64,000 bases of DNA from Anaeramoeba flamelloides. Taxonomy: Eukaryota; Metamonada; Anaeramoebidae. Below, piece after piece: positions 34,091 to 46,794 of this stretch (position 1 is its first letter; every line of letters begins with the position of its first letter). The translations under genes were made by a program, and so were the position numbers. The stretch covers positions 3,100,001-3,164,000 of the forward strand of contig JANTQA010000075.1 in assembly GCA_027625915.1 (NCBI GenBank). The letters are read 5' to 3'. The notes beneath the pieces are model-generated. The model was not told the origin of the DNA and did not search any database. It saw only the letters and a program-made list of their open reading frames with translations.

Positions 34091-34745
34091 ATAGGGAACA
34101 AATACAATTTACCTTCAAAATCTATACACCTTAATTTTAGACTCCTATATGGAATACACTAGCACTTAAGCTTTATTTCATTTGATAAGAATAATCAAAA
34201 AACAGAAAAAATTCACTATTTCAATTGTTCACAATTAAATCACATAAAAGTAAAATTGAACAGTACTTGATTTTTGGTTTGATCTGATGTTTTGGATTCT
34301 ATTTTTTATTGAAAACCCCATCTAATTTGTGGACTAGCTTCAAATTGAAGGATCAAATAACTTAATAAAATCGAGATGAAAACCTATCTTGTATGGTTTC
34401 TACCATTTTAGCTTATTTGGTCATTTTTTTTTCATGAGTATTGATTTGACACATCTCAAAATTGCACAAAGTACTCTCAATTTCCAATTTCTTTTCTTCA
34501 CTTCAAATTTTTTGGTTGAGATAAATAAGTACGATAAAAGATTTCTTTGTATTTGGAAATGTTCGTAAAAAACTTCGTCCTTGTAAACTTTCTCAAAAGT
34601 ACGAGATCACAAAATTATAAATAAATTCATGTTTAAACCGATATTTAACAAAACAATAAGATACTCACTAAAATAAAAAGAAAAAAAAAAAAAACATTTA
34701 TTTTTTCCAAGACTTTTCATCTTCTTGTTCTTCTGGGAACAACTT
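34091..34745. other. 5' flank of BTB gene
   Basis: No coding seen. A minus-strand frame at 34607-34801 overlaps the gene start and is not called. A pyrimidine tract ending TTTTTTCCAAG at 34711 could be a splice acceptor for an unseen 5' exon. Confidence 0.4.
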
Positions 34746-35510
34746 ATGGCAGAGAAGAAGAAACTCCAAAACCTTTTAAAAATTACAAAAGAACTCGCCA
34801 TTAGTGGTGCTGATCCACATCTTCTGGATTGTGAAAATTCCTCACCATATTCCTTAATGAAAGAAACAATTGTTGCAAATCTCTTTGATGGTATTCAAGC
34901 ATATGATGAAGACTTTCTCGATCTTCTGAAAAGCGAAGAATTTGCGGACTTCACGATCCATGGATGTAAGTGTCACAAGTTAATTGTTGAACTTCGGAGC
35001 AACAAAACCGCTCGAGAATTGAATTTTTTCTTTCAGAAACTAAAGAACAAAGAGATGACCAAATTGTTTTTAAGTTGGTGTTATGGTGGGAAAATCTCTG
35101 AAGAGCAGCCACCAGAATTTTTTTCCGAACTTGGTATCGAAGAGCCCTTCAGGAAAAGGCTACGCTTCGATCTCCAAAAGCTTTACCACCAAGAGGAATC
35201 CAAGGACTTTACAATTATTTGCCACAAAAAAAGGATCAAAGTTCACACATTGGTTCTTTATGCAAGATCTGGCTTGTTTAGAGGCTTATTCCAGGCCACA
35301 ACAAACACCACACAAGTTCAGGATTATTCAAAAAAAGCAGCAAAAACTTTAAATACATTAGTAAAATATTTATATTACGATTCCCTTGACGAAAGCCTTG
35401 AAGACGAGCAAATCCTTGTTGAGTTGCAAGACTCAATTGACTACTATCAATTAAACGAAAAATCGACGCTCAAATACTTACTTGAATACCATAAAATATT
35501 TAATAAATAA
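34746..35510 (+). CDS. Tandem-BTB domain protein
   Basis: 254 aa from the ATG at 34746; a TTG 21 bases upstream is in frame, but ATG is preferred. The first 40 residues contain an ankyrin-like half repeat (AISGADPHLLDCENSSPYSL). A divergent BTB follows at about 57-128 (FADFTIHGCKCHKLIVELRS, then LFLSWCY), and a canonical BTB at about 142-228 (SKDFTIICHKK, HTLVLYARSGLFRGLF, LVKYLYY, SIDYYQLNE). Same architecture as the gene at 11813 without the Lys/Glu linker, so the two are paralogues. Probably an oligomerising or cullin-3 adaptor-type protein; no partner domain shows its target. The reading frame is clean and more GC-rich than its surroundings. An additional 5' exon with more ankyrin repeats is possible. 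Confidence 0.8.
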   Translation: MAEKKKLQNLLKITKELAISGADPHLLDCENSSPYSLMKETIVANLFDGIQAYDEDFLDLLKSEEFADFTIHGCKCHKLIVELRSNKTARELNFFFQKLKNKEMTKLFLSWCYGGKISEEQPPEFFSELGIEEPFRKRLRFDLQKLYHQEESKDFTIICHKKRIKVHTLVLYARSGLFRGLFQATTNTTQVQDYSKKAAKTLNTLVKYLYYDSLDESLEDEQILVELQDSIDYYQLNEKSTLKYLLEYHKIFNK

Positions 35511-36127
35511 ACAATTTGTATTAATAATCATTTGAATTATTTTTATTGTTCATTTACCACAATTATTGAAACCATTTACAATTTCATTCAATTCGTAACT
35601 TGTTAATTTCTTTAAAGGGAGGGGGGGGTAAGGAATTTGTTTGTCTGAATAACTGTTGTTTTATGAGTTGGCGTGATTGAGAAAAAACAAAAAAATAAAT
35701 TAAATGTTAGCTTGATTTAGATAAAAAAAAGATCAACACAATGAATAATTGAGGTACCTTATTGAAAAAGAAAAGCAAGACTAATTAGTATTTATTGTAA
35801 AATAAAAAGATCAAAATTTTTACAAAGCAGCCCAAAATAATCACAATTTCAAGAATTAAAATAAATCATCAAAAGTCCAATTCTCGAAAAAGAGGAATTA
35901 ATAATTTAAAATTGATTTTAAGGACTATTCGAATTTTATGCTCTGTGAGGGTTGAAATAAAATACTATAAACGGAAAAAAAGCTTTAAAAGACAATGAAT
36001 TGAGGAAAAGTCAAAATATTGCAATTTTTGTATTGTTTTGATTTTGCTTGAAAAATCATTTATTGATCCAAAAACTTTTTAAATTTCCCGAACAAAACAA
36101 GGCAAAACTAAAAAGCTATTTTTTTTG

Positions 36128-36230
36128 ATATTAAGAAAATGCCACTCCACTTTCTTTTCAAGTATATTTATACTCTCTCGCTACACTCTAACATACTTGA
36201 AAAAAAAGTGGGGTGACATTTTCCTAATGT
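36128..36230. repeat. Long hairpin, 38-base arms
   Basis: 36128-36165 pairs with 36193-36230 with about five mismatches, leaving a 27-base loop that is richer in C (CTCTCTCGCTACACTC). Central paired blocks are TCAAGTAT / ATACTTGA and AAAATG(C/T)CAC. Non-coding; about 620 bases after the BTB stop. It could be a small MITE or an expressed hairpin. Confidence 0.75.
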
Positions 36231-36474
36231 AATTTTTTTACTTCAAAATTTGTGAGAATAATTTGGATTTGATAAAGGAAAATTGTTTTTTGCCCAACTC
36301 AAAATTTTGTAAAAAAAAACCTAAATTTTTCAAGTTAGCAAGATCCCTTTGATCAATTTTCTTTTAAGTCTTTAAATATGTTACTAGGTGGGAAAATAGT
36401 ATTCACTAACCATAAAATTCGAATAATCCTTAAGGAATTAAGGGATTAGCTTCACCCTAGATTTCTCTATAATC

Positions 36475-37115
36475 AAAGTATGTTGTAATTGGGTGTAAAT
36501 GATATTAGTGCACCATGGCTCAAATAGCTCGAAAAAATCTATTCTAAATCTTATTTCACAATAAATTATTACATTTTTTACTAATGATCACTATGAAAAA
36601 AGTTTCATTTTGAAAATTATTTTTTTTTATTTCCTTTTCCAAATCTAAAAATAAAAACCCAATAATAGTATTCTGGTGTTTAATAATTTAGATTTAGAAC
36701 TTCCAAAAGTAACTATTTTTATAATTTCTTAATTTCAAAGATTAGCTTTATAATCATTAAAATAAACGCACAAAGACTGTTTGTTTTTGTTTGTTTTTGA
36801 TAAAGATACTTGTAACATCAATATATTTCCATAATTTGAGAAATAATTTGTCAAAAATATTTATTTGTTCATTATTTAATTTTTTAAAAAAAAAGAATTT
36901 TTTAGTAACTAATCTACATTTTGCCACAAATTTAAGAAAGATATTTTGTGACTTTATAGTCTGTATATTGATAATTCAGCCTTTAAATTTATGGCGAAAT
37001 GCAAATTTTATTCTGAAATTGCTGGATTTTTTACTAATACATTGATCATTATTAATTGATGAGGATCAACAAATAGTACTACTTGACTAATCGATTTTTT
37101 ATAAACATTTGAACC
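36475..37115 (+). repeat. Dispersed repeat family D, downstream copy
   Basis: Direct-orientation relative of 33340-34090 on the other side of the BTB gene. Divergence is considerable, with many small indels, so the duplication is not recent. Confidence 0.65.
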
Positions 37116-37703
37116 ATGTAAAACAAATGTGGTCAAACCCCAATAACAACATTTTTGATCATAGGTTTCTCCTTGGTAGATGCTAATCCCTTAAATAATT
37201 GAAATTTTAACTGATTTGAAAACCTTTTTTGGAAAGCTGAATGAAAATTTTGTTCTATTTATTTTGCAACAAATAGCAATAAAAAGAAAAGATAAAGGGT
37301 GATTGAAAAAATAGAACAAGGCATAAATAGAAGAAAAATTGTGATCACTTTTTTTACTTGGCAACACGTTTGTTTTTTTGAAATTGTTCAACATTTTGAA
37401 AGTATATAAAAAAAAATCCAAAATACAATAACTTTGATTACATTAGTTTTTATGATTTTCTCTTTTAAAAATATGCAATTTACACAACTTTTCATTTTTG
37501 GATTTTCATAAAAAGAGTTTCAGGTTTTTGAAAGCTAATAAATTTTTTTGTTTTAGATAACTTTCAAAAAAATTCAATTAAATTTCAAAATGTTATCTTT
37601 TGTTAATTATTTTTTTTTTCCCTTTTTTTGGCTTATAAAGGTTTGTATCAAGTATTTGAATTTTAAAAAAATCTGAAAGAATATCAGAGACTGAAATCTT
37701 GCA

Positions 37704-37734
37704 TGCTGTCAGTTTAAAAGTGGAACTGACTGTA
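37704..37734. mobile_element. Minimal relic of mariner-type MITE
   Basis: CTGTCAGTTT directly abuts AAAAGTGGAACTGACTGTA, i.e. the two outer ends of the MITE with the whole centre lost. Confidence 0.6.
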
Positions 37735-39054
37735 TTGAAAATCCAAATTAACTAAGAAAAAATTGAGGTTTTGTAATTTCTTTTCAAATCAATACATTTA
37801 TTACTAAAGAATCTTATAGTAATCAATTTTATTTTTTTAAAAAGAAATAAAGACTTTTTAAATTAGGCATTCTAATAAAAGTTTTCTTAAAATTATTTTA
37901 ACCATTTGATTTTTTTTTTCCAAAATTTATTGTGAAGTTGAGATATTTATGTTATGAATATATCTTTCTATAATAAAATGTATTATTTATCCTTTTTTCT
38001 AAACAATAGTTTGTTGGTTGATTATTAAAAAAAAAAAAAAAAGTGAATTTAACATTTGTTACTGGGCAGCCTAAAGTGAAATGGGGTTAAGAAAGAAACG
38101 ATAAAAATTTTGACAATTAAATTTTTTTTGTAAAAAATGATTTTTTGAAAAGATAACAACATTTTCAAATTAATTTTCACAAATCAGTAACATTTTTGAA
38201 ATACAAATACACAGAAACAAAAAATCTAAAAAATGATTTGCAACATTGTTATTACTAAAAAAAATTACCCACTTTCAACTCTTGAACCAATCTTACTTTC
38301 TCTGTTAATTGTTTTTCCAAAATTATTACCGTTGTTTGAATAGTGTCAAAAAATCATGAAAAAAGCTTTGAAAAATTAAATTTTAGATAACTTGAAGAAC
38401 ATCTCAAAAGCGAATCAGTTGACAAAAAAATTTTATATAACAAAAATTTCACAATTTAATTTTATATTACGAATATCTCCCAGAAATATTACTGATTTTG
38501 TGAATCTTTTTCAATAACAATATTTTGAGAAATATGATATTGGAACTCCTGAAAAAATATTTAATTATTTTCCACAGGATATCATACTTATTTTTATAGC
38601 AAAAAAACTATATTTTCTTTTTATTTTATGAAATTTTATTTTTCATTTTTTTTTGTGAAAAATGTATGAATGATTCAACAAAATTTGAAAATGCTAATGT
38701 TTTCAAAATTAAAAAAATAAAAAGTTTAAAATCGATAATTTTCACTGTTTGTTCATTTTAATAACAATAAAATATTTTATAAGTGGTCTTACAAGAATTT
38801 TGATATAATATCAATGTATAGTTATGAAAGTAGTTATTAAAAAGATTGAAAAATGATCTTTCTTTTTATTTATCGTACATTTTAAAATAAAAAATATAGT
38901 ATTTAATATTTTTAAAACAAATTTTTTCAACTATTTGGATGAAATTATAAAGAAGATAACATAAGTTAAATTCAAAGGTGCTTTTATTTAATCTAGTTGT
39001 ATTACACTTAAATTTATCAAAGAAAGCGATAATTGGTAACAATATTAGTTGATA
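37735..39054. other. Gene-free AT-rich spacer
   Basis: Nothing recognised on either strand. Confidence 0.5.
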
Positions 39055-39254
39055 TACAGTAAGTTCTACATTTAAGACTCAAATTTTCAACACAATTTAA
39101 GGTATAAAAGATTCCGAATTAATGTATAAAATTGAAATTCTAGTAAAATAATTTGAATAACAAAAAATATTCCAAAAAATGTGCCTTAATTTGAGATTAT
39201 TTAGATCTTTACATTGCATTGAAAGTTTTTGTCCTAAAAGGAGAACTAAGGGTA
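39055..39254. mobile_element. Diverged mariner-type MITE copy
   Basis: About 200 bases, starting TACAGTAAGTTCTACATTTA and ending in a diverged complement. The interior keeps GTGCCTTAATTTGAGAT and GCATTGAAAGTTTTTGTCC. Length equals that of the 31094 copy; many substitutions suggest it is older. Confidence 0.65.
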
Positions 39255-40092
39255 GATTTCTGATAAATTTATTATCAAAAAAACGAAATTCTTTAAAAGA
39301 TCAAATAAGAAAACTCTCAGAAATATTGACTTACATTTTGATAATTATTTAGATAAAAAAAATATTAAATTGAAATGAAATTACTAAAATTTTTGATCAA
39401 CTTCAAGTGTTAATTAAAAATATTCACATAGTGTAAAAATAATCTAACCTACAAAATTCATAAGAAATTGGGTATATGATTAAATATTTAATTAAATTTT
39501 ATCTTGGAAGTTTTAAAAAGAAAATGCTGATTTGAATATGAAAAGGATATTTTTGTCTAAAAATTTACAAACATTAATGTATTTATCTTCAAAAACAATC
39601 AACAACACGTTTTCAAAATAATTGGGCTATTAAAAATCAAATATTGAAAATAAATAATTTTTTAAATTGAAATTATCTATTATATAAAAAAAATTATAAT
39701 TTTAATATTTCGCCCTATACACTAGAAATATTTATTTTTCTACTAAATATAGAATAAAAAAAAGTAAAAAATTTAATGAAAAAAAATTGGGACATTTATT
39801 ATGAAATTTAGTTTATTTCCTAAACTTATAAATAAAACAAAATCAAAATATTTTTAATTTAATTCAAAGAAACAAAAAATATATGGGGAAATGATTTTTA
39901 CCAAAATAAAATTCATAAAAATAGGGTTTAAAATGGGTAGATCTTTTATTATTTAGAAAAAAAAAAATGATTGGGCATAAATGAAAAATTAAAAAAAAAA
40001 GATGTGGGTATGTACAATAAAAATTCAAAAAGAAAAAAAAGTAATTTGGAAGGTCTTCAAAATGAAAATTCATCGAAAAATATTCAAGAAAA
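39255..40092. other. Gene-free spacer
   Basis: A hydrophobic minus-strand frame at 39864-40130 overlaps the 3' end of the next gene out of frame and is judged chance. Confidence 0.45.
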
Positions 40093-41023
40093 TTACTTGA
40101 AAAGATATAAAACAAGGAATTGAATTGCAATTAAGAGAATGGCTAGAGTTTGTTTGGGTGCTGGATCAGAGACTAATTTATATTTATAAGACTTTCCTTT
40201 GTCAAAATCTGGAATACATAAATTATAAAGAATTTTTATTTTATTACAATTATCGCATTCTGTGTTGACATCACAATGATAGGCATTAAAGTGGTATTTA
40301 TCTTGTGTTTCCCATCGCGCTGAACTTTCTTCAAAATGATAACACCTTTCATCAATCACAACTAGATCTGTTTCATAGCAAAATAAAATTAAAGAAATAT
40401 GATTTATTAAAAGTTTTAAGTTATCAATTTAAAATTTTGAGAAAAAAGAAAAAAAAAAAAAAACATGTAGAACATTAATCACCTGTGTATTTTCCTTTAC
40501 AACTTGTCGATTCATTATATACTTTAGCGTGAATATAGGCTGTTTCGAAGGTGTTAATTTCTAATTGATCATAGTACTGTGATTCTTCCTTGTCTTTTTC
40601 TGGGTAGCATGATTCATAGTTCATTGTATAGGTGTTGCTACATTCACAATCGTCTTCATAATCACAGAAAACGACTGTAAAACTTTGTACACCATCTTCC
40701 TTCGTGTTGGAATCAGAGCCCATAAATTCAGATCTTTCAGATTCAGATTCCTCAGATTCAGATTCCTCAGATTCAGATTCCTCAGACTCAGATTCTGTCA
40801 GTTCTGTGGATGTGTATAGAATCGAATTTGTGAGATTTTTATAACAATGATCCTCAAGAATTGTTAATTCTCGATAATTCCCTTGACATTCTGTACTTTC
40901 CATATAATGTGTTGTATGCAAAAATTTGACAATGTTTTCCTCAGCATCTACAACGTCTTCTGTTGAGCAAAGTATACTTATGAGTGAAATAGAAAACAGT
41001 AAGGTGAAAAGAAGAGGTTTCAT
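40093..41023 (-). CDS. Secreted, anchored Cys-rich protein with internal duplication
   Basis: Two exons, 41023-40483 and 40361-40093, joined by a 121-base intron (GTGATT...ATCTAG); 269 aa. It starts with a signal peptide (MKPLLFTLLFSISLISILC) and ends with a hydrophobic stretch (TLAILLIAIQFLVLYLF) fitting a C-terminal membrane or GPI-type anchor. The splice gives CKGKYTVVIDERCYHF, which mirrors CQGNYRELTILEDHCYKN in exon 1, and each is followed by a CDYEDDCECSN or CDVNTECDNCN segment. The protein is thus two copies of a module of about 90 residues with conserved cysteines, separated by an Asp/Glu/Ser region holding ESE-ES repeats (15-18-base tandem repeats at 40736-40795). The agreement of the duplicate across the splice is the best support for the intron. 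Likely a surface protein; family not recognised. Confidence 0.8.
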
Positions 41024-42828
41024 TATGGAATTAATTTTATAGTAAAAAAACTTTAGTTTCTCAAAATTATTTATTTGGAGAAAAAATAGATTTCTTATTT
41101 TGTTTTTTTTTAAAAGGATGGTGAATTTAGATATTTAAAAAAATCTTATTTTGATTATTAGAGTCGCGTTTTTTTGGGTTAAAATATCTATAAAAAAAGA
41201 ATTTTTATACTTGAAAAAAAAATAATTTTGATTCAAAAGAATTACAATCATGAATGATCTATTATTTTCTCTTTTCTAAATATGAAATTTAAAATAAGAG
41301 TTTCGAGAGTATTATTTTTCATTTCAATTTTGTAAAAATGTACTGGTAAATATATTTCTATTTTTTTTTGACCAAAAATAAACTGTTATCTCAAAAAAAA
41401 ATGATCTTGAGGATAAAAAGACAAAACAATGACTCCAATTTTTAACTCACTTAAGCTTGAATTTCTTTGAATTATTATTTTTTTTTATTCCTTCAACAAT
41501 AAAAACGACATTACTATTGAAGTCATATTTGAATGTTACTTTACTGTATTTTTTTGTTTTTTTATTTTAAAAATCAAACAAAATTTCAGGTTTTAACACT
41601 TGACATATTCAAAAAAAACAGAAAGTTTCAAAACAATTTTCAAAGACAAAAAGATTATTTTCATTGAATTTTTCAATGAAGGTAACATTTTTGATTGATT
41701 TTATTTTCTAAAGATAATCCTGGTGAAAAATTAAAAAAATTCCTGAATAAGAATTGAGTTGTTGAATAGAAAGTAGTTGGAAGAATTTTATAGTAAAGTT
41801 TCTTTTTATGAACCAAGAAAAAAAGTTTTTGTTGAATATAATTCTTTCTATTTAATTTAATTGTTGATAATTTTACTTGTTATCATTTTTTGATTAGATT
41901 TCTCTTTCAAATCAAAAGAATACTATTAACCAATCTTATTTCTACGCAGTAAATAAATATTGATCAGAATTTTTTTTCAGACCACTAATCTTCTAATTAT
42001 CTTGTAAAAGAGTGGATTTTTTGTTTTTATTGATCTCATTCTCAAAATGTTTTGAAGCAAATGAAAATTAAAAAAAAAAATTTATTCAAATTTATTAAAC
42101 TGTTGAGAGAAAAATGTTGGACAGAGAAAAATAGTTGAACATTACTGAAAATGATTTTTAATTTCAATCGTTTGTGAAATAACTAAAGAAAATAACAATA
42201 GTCTACTTATTAGAATAACGACTAATGTAATTCTACTTTTTAAATACCTTATCTCTTATAATCTAAAGCAAATTTAAAAATTACTATTTTCAGAATTAAT
42301 AGTAAACTTTCCTAAAACTTGAATTTTTGTTAAAATAGCATGATCTACTTTGGTTATCAACCATTCAAATGAGTATTCGACATACACCACGGATTAATGA
42401 ACTTTTAACACATTTAAACCTGAATTTATATAAAATTCACCTAGTTATCAAAAGGATTTGATTTTCAATGTTACTAAGGTTCCCAATTAAAAATGGTTGG
42501 AAACCATTTTTCTGTTTCCCACTTTTTTCTCTCAACAGTAAAATTATAAAATTGAAAATTTTTGAGAAATTTTAAAGATCTGTTGGGAATTTTTGATCAA
42601 CGAAATAAGTTCAAAATTTTCCCTAATTATATTTGTCTTTTTTTGTTTGTTGTTTGATCTTTTAAATAATTTCAAAAGTTTTCATCAAATAATAGAAAAA
42701 AAAAATAAAAAGAGTACAATATTATCTACTAACTTTTATTTTGTATAAAGATGATTAGGGTTACTTGATTCAAATTTTATAAATTCCAGAGTTTAAATAA
42801 GGTGTTTGAAGATAGTACGGTTATTAGA

Positions 42829-42882
42829 AATATATATATATATATATATAGATAGATAGATAGATAGATAGATATAGATATA
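42829..42882. repeat. (TA)n(GATA)n microsatellite
   Basis: About ten TA units followed by about seven GATA-type units. Confidence 0.95.
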
Positions 42883-43813
42883 TTTTTTTTTTAGACCATC
42901 ATCAAAAAACAAAATTTTTTAAAGTTTTCTTTTGTAATGAATAGAGGACTTTTTAAAAAGCTATTCTCTTCTTAATTCATTCTCTATCATGCATTTAAAG
43001 ATTTTTTCATCGCTTTATTACTATATAAAACTTCAAAAAAAGTTTTAATTGTGTAATTTCAAAATAAAAAAAAAATCTTCTCTTTTTTAAAATAATAAAC
43101 TTTAAAAAAAAATTAAAAAGGTTATTACTATTTCAAAATGACTCTAATAATATTCCCAATAGTGTAATTATTAAGATGAATCGGTTTTTTTTTTTTTTTT
43201 TTTTTTTTTGGGGGGGGGCGTGCTAAGTAATTTTGAAGTAATTTGATGATTTTAAAAAAGATCTTCTTTTAGAGACATAATAAAAAAAATACTCCTGAAA
43301 GTTTATAAATTCATCATTATAAGCAAAAATAATTATAAAAATAATTTTTTTTTGGATTTATCTGTTTTTTTTGTTTTGTGTCTACTTTTTTTTCATGGAT
43401 TTTCTTTGAGAGAATCTTTTCAATTATTTATATATTGTTCTTGTTTAAAGCTTTCCAAAAATTTATCATCTTAATTTGAATAAAATTTTTAGGTTTTTTT
43501 TATGTTAAATAAAAGGATAATATTTCACAATTATTTTCATTTCAGAACAATTAATATCTCTACATATCATTATTCAAAGATAGAAATTTGGTATTTAGTA
43601 CGAAATTTTTCTGATTGGGATAAATTTCTTGTTTTAATACGGTTTTTCAGGTTGTTTTAGAATTTTTTTAAACTGTTCATAACTTTTCCAGCTTTTATTT
43701 GAATTTCGTGAATTTTTAATATAATTTGTGAGAAATTTAGTTTTACATATTAGTATTTGTTCTTTTTATAGGTTGAAAAAAAGCTATTTCCAAGAAATTG
43801 GGGGCAAATTGGG

Positions 43814-43817
<4 letters not shown>

Positions 43818-43851
<34 letters not shown>
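43818..43851. repeat. (TA)n microsatellite
   Basis: Uninterrupted TA repeat of about 16 units. Confidence 0.95.
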
Positions 43852-43853
<2 letters not shown>

Positions 43854-45284
43854 TAAACTGAATCTTCAAAAAACTATTTAAATATACAAAATCATTAACT
43901 TTCATTGATGGGTACTGTTTAATATTTCAATTTCTTTCTTAGTATTGTATTGTATAAATAAAATATATTAAATTTCCTGATCTCACTTTTATCTAATAAT
44001 TTTTATGTGTTAAAATTGATAAGTTATTTTCTTTTTGATCGAAAAAATCATTTTCATACCCTTTATAATCACAAAAAAAAAAAAAATTAAAATATAATTA
44101 AAAACATATAACTACATTTTATTGTACAAAAAACTACTTGTATTCTTTCCATATTTACATTTTTTTTAATAAAATTTGTCGTACATTGCTTTAACCAAAA
44201 AAACATATTATTTTCTTTTTCATTTTTGGGAATATTTCAACAAAGATATTTTGAAATAAACATCTTAGTCGTTGTTTCAATTCGTATTAATATTAAACTT
44301 AATTTAATATTGTCGATTAACGATCACCATCACTAACGAAGATGTTTTTTCATGAAATGTAAAAAAAATCCCATCTTTTTTGGAAATATATAAATTCAAA
44401 TTGTTTCCTTTTAATATATATGTATATCACAGGTATGAAGTTTTTTTGATTATTTTAAAAATATTTTATAACTGTGAGCGACCTGTAACTTTTGTTTGTC
44501 TGGTATATATCTATCAGAAAAGTTAGATCAAAGCCCAAAAAAATTCCTTGAGCTGATCTAATTTGGAATTGGTAAAAAAGTTAGATTTTGACTACTTTTC
44601 TTCCCCAATTAATAATTAAAAAAAAAATAATTCATTTTCTCAGTGTTTATAGAGTTTACAATTCTCACGTGTTTAAATGAAAAACTGCCTTCTTCATGTT
44701 TTGGTGATTTCAAAATCGAAATTAAAATTATTTTATTGGTGTTAACAGCAAAACCTCCAACTTAAATTGGAAATCGCTTATGCTTTTTGTTTGAGATGGC
44801 TTTTAGGGAAATTACATACTAGCTGTATATACTACTTTTTTTTTTTTAGTTGTTTTTAAGTATTTATTTTTACAGCTTTTCACATCTCAGAAACAGAAAG
44901 TATGTTTTCAAAAGAATTTGAGAACTTTTTCAAAAAAAAAAAAACAGAAACAACGAATGAAACGAAAAATATATAAAAAAACTGTGAATATGCGGTTTTA
45001 TAAATCTTTTGTGATTTTAATACGAAAAAGTTTGATGCCTTTTTTAAATATAAGCTTAATTTCAAAAATAGGGGCAAATTTTTGATTGAAAAAAAATTGT
45101 AGTTTCTCATTTAATGAATTCCAAAACTCAACCCAGAAAAATCAGAACTTAAAACTAAAAAATAACTGTCTAAAACACCCTTTTCTGTTTTAATTATTAT
45201 TTCTAATAAAAGAATAGAGAAAAGAAACCCATTAAGAAAAAAATAAATCTGACCCTATTTTTTGAAATAATTTTTCATCTTAAA

Positions 45285-45620
45285 ATTATCCATTTAAGAT
45301 TCACCATTGCTTCCAAGAACCTTTTTGAAACAACTTTCCATCAGAGTTATCAGATTTTTACTATTTACCCATTTGGTATCAACCCAAACTTTCCTTGATA
45401 CCTTTTTCAAGATAAAAAGAATCTCAACAAAAGAAAGAAAAAGAAAAAAAAAAAGAAAAGAAAGTGAAAACAAAACCAATTTTTTTGAATGTACAACAAA
45501 GAACTCAAAGATAAAATGAATACGATCACATTCATCACAGTGTCTCCAAATGAAAGAGAAAAGAAGATCTTATTTGATCTTGCTATTTCTTCACTTTTCA
45601 AGGAACCATTGTAACTCATT
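45285..45620. other. GC-richer patch open on both strands
   Basis: Compared with its surroundings this patch has more G and C and opposing open frames: plus 45307-45519 and a short plus frame with SPNEREKKILFDLA near 45540-45590; minus 45407-45619 and 45294-45479. Neither strand shows a known domain. It could be an exon or gene relic of unknown identity, more likely plus strand because of the charged helix-like stretch. I do not assign a product. Confidence 0.25.
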
Positions 45621-46318
45621 AAAGCAAATTTGGTTGATCCTTGTTTTTCGAAGCAAACACTTCTTGGGTGTTTTACTTTCTTTGAATTTTACAATCCCTT
45701 TCCCCAATGCTAATTAATCTCATCTCTTGAATATTAACGGTTTTCAAAAATGTTCTTGTTCATTCAACATAAAAATAAAAATATGGAATCATTTTGAAAG
45801 AAAAATTGCAAAAAAATGAATTCAACTTTGGGAAATTTTCATTAAAAGAAGATTTTTTCTTGATATTAAATATTCAATAATGACTTTTAAAAGATATTGG
45901 GTTCAGAATATTTGGTAAACACAACACACATACCAATAATTTAGAAAATACTAATGATGACCCTATTTTTGAAATTTAGCTTATAAATACTTTTTCAGTT
46001 AAAAGGTCCCAATTCTATTGAAGAAATAGAATATAATTCATAAGTTTGATTCATTATTCTTCTCGACCCAAAATTTCAAATTTTTAGATCTAAATCATTT
46101 TTTCTCATTTTATAAAAATTTTTTTTTTTACTTTTTTTTTTTTTTTTTTTTTAAAATTAAATTTGAAAAAAAAAAATGTTTGAAACTCCAAATTAACATT
46201 AAGAAAAGGTAGGCTTTGTATGTTCTTTGAAAATTCATAAATTTACTAGTGAAAAATCTTATTATCAGCAATTTAAATTTCCTAAGGGAATTTAGAATTT
46301 TGTACGAGACGTTCCAAT

Positions 46319-46512
46319 GAAAAGGTACCAAAAACTTTTTTAATTGTTTTTTTTTTGTAATTTATGGTTTGTGTAGGCATTTCTTTTATTATTATCAACA
46401 CTAATAGGAAATTTATTATTTCTTATATTTCTAAACAGTCTGCGTTTTTGGATTCTTAAAAATAAAGTGACTTTTTCCTTTGTGCTTGAGCCCCTTTGAG
46501 TGAAACGGGGTA
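46319..46512 (+). repeat. Dispersed repeat F, copy 2
   Basis: Counterpart of 9320-9516, ending in the same CCTTTGAGTGAAACGG motif. It again lies upstream of a family B copy, here only about 280 bases away. Confidence 0.65.
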
Positions 46513-46794
46513 TATAGATTGATACTATCATGGTTTATTTGTTAAAGGTGGTTGTATCGAGTTCTTTAGATTTTATTTTTCAATAAATTTAATTGGAAAT
46601 TCTTTTTATATTTACTGTCATTATTAAATCAGCTCCTCTTGAATTGTGACCAATATTGTTTTTTTTGCCTTTTTTGGCCCCAAGTATTGCTCAAAATCTA
46701 GTGAAAGAAAAATATTAATATCCATTAATTCATTTTTTGAATATTCGAATATTTCCATTCCATAAATCAAAAAAATCTAAACACTTAATAATTA

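Larger units (their letters stand above)
41024..46318. other. Long gene-poor region
   Basis: Over 5 kb with no recognised gene. Contains the microsatellites at 42829-42882 and 43818-43851, a poly-T plus poly-G run at about 43184-43219, and the ambiguous patch at 45285-45620. Confidence 0.5.
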
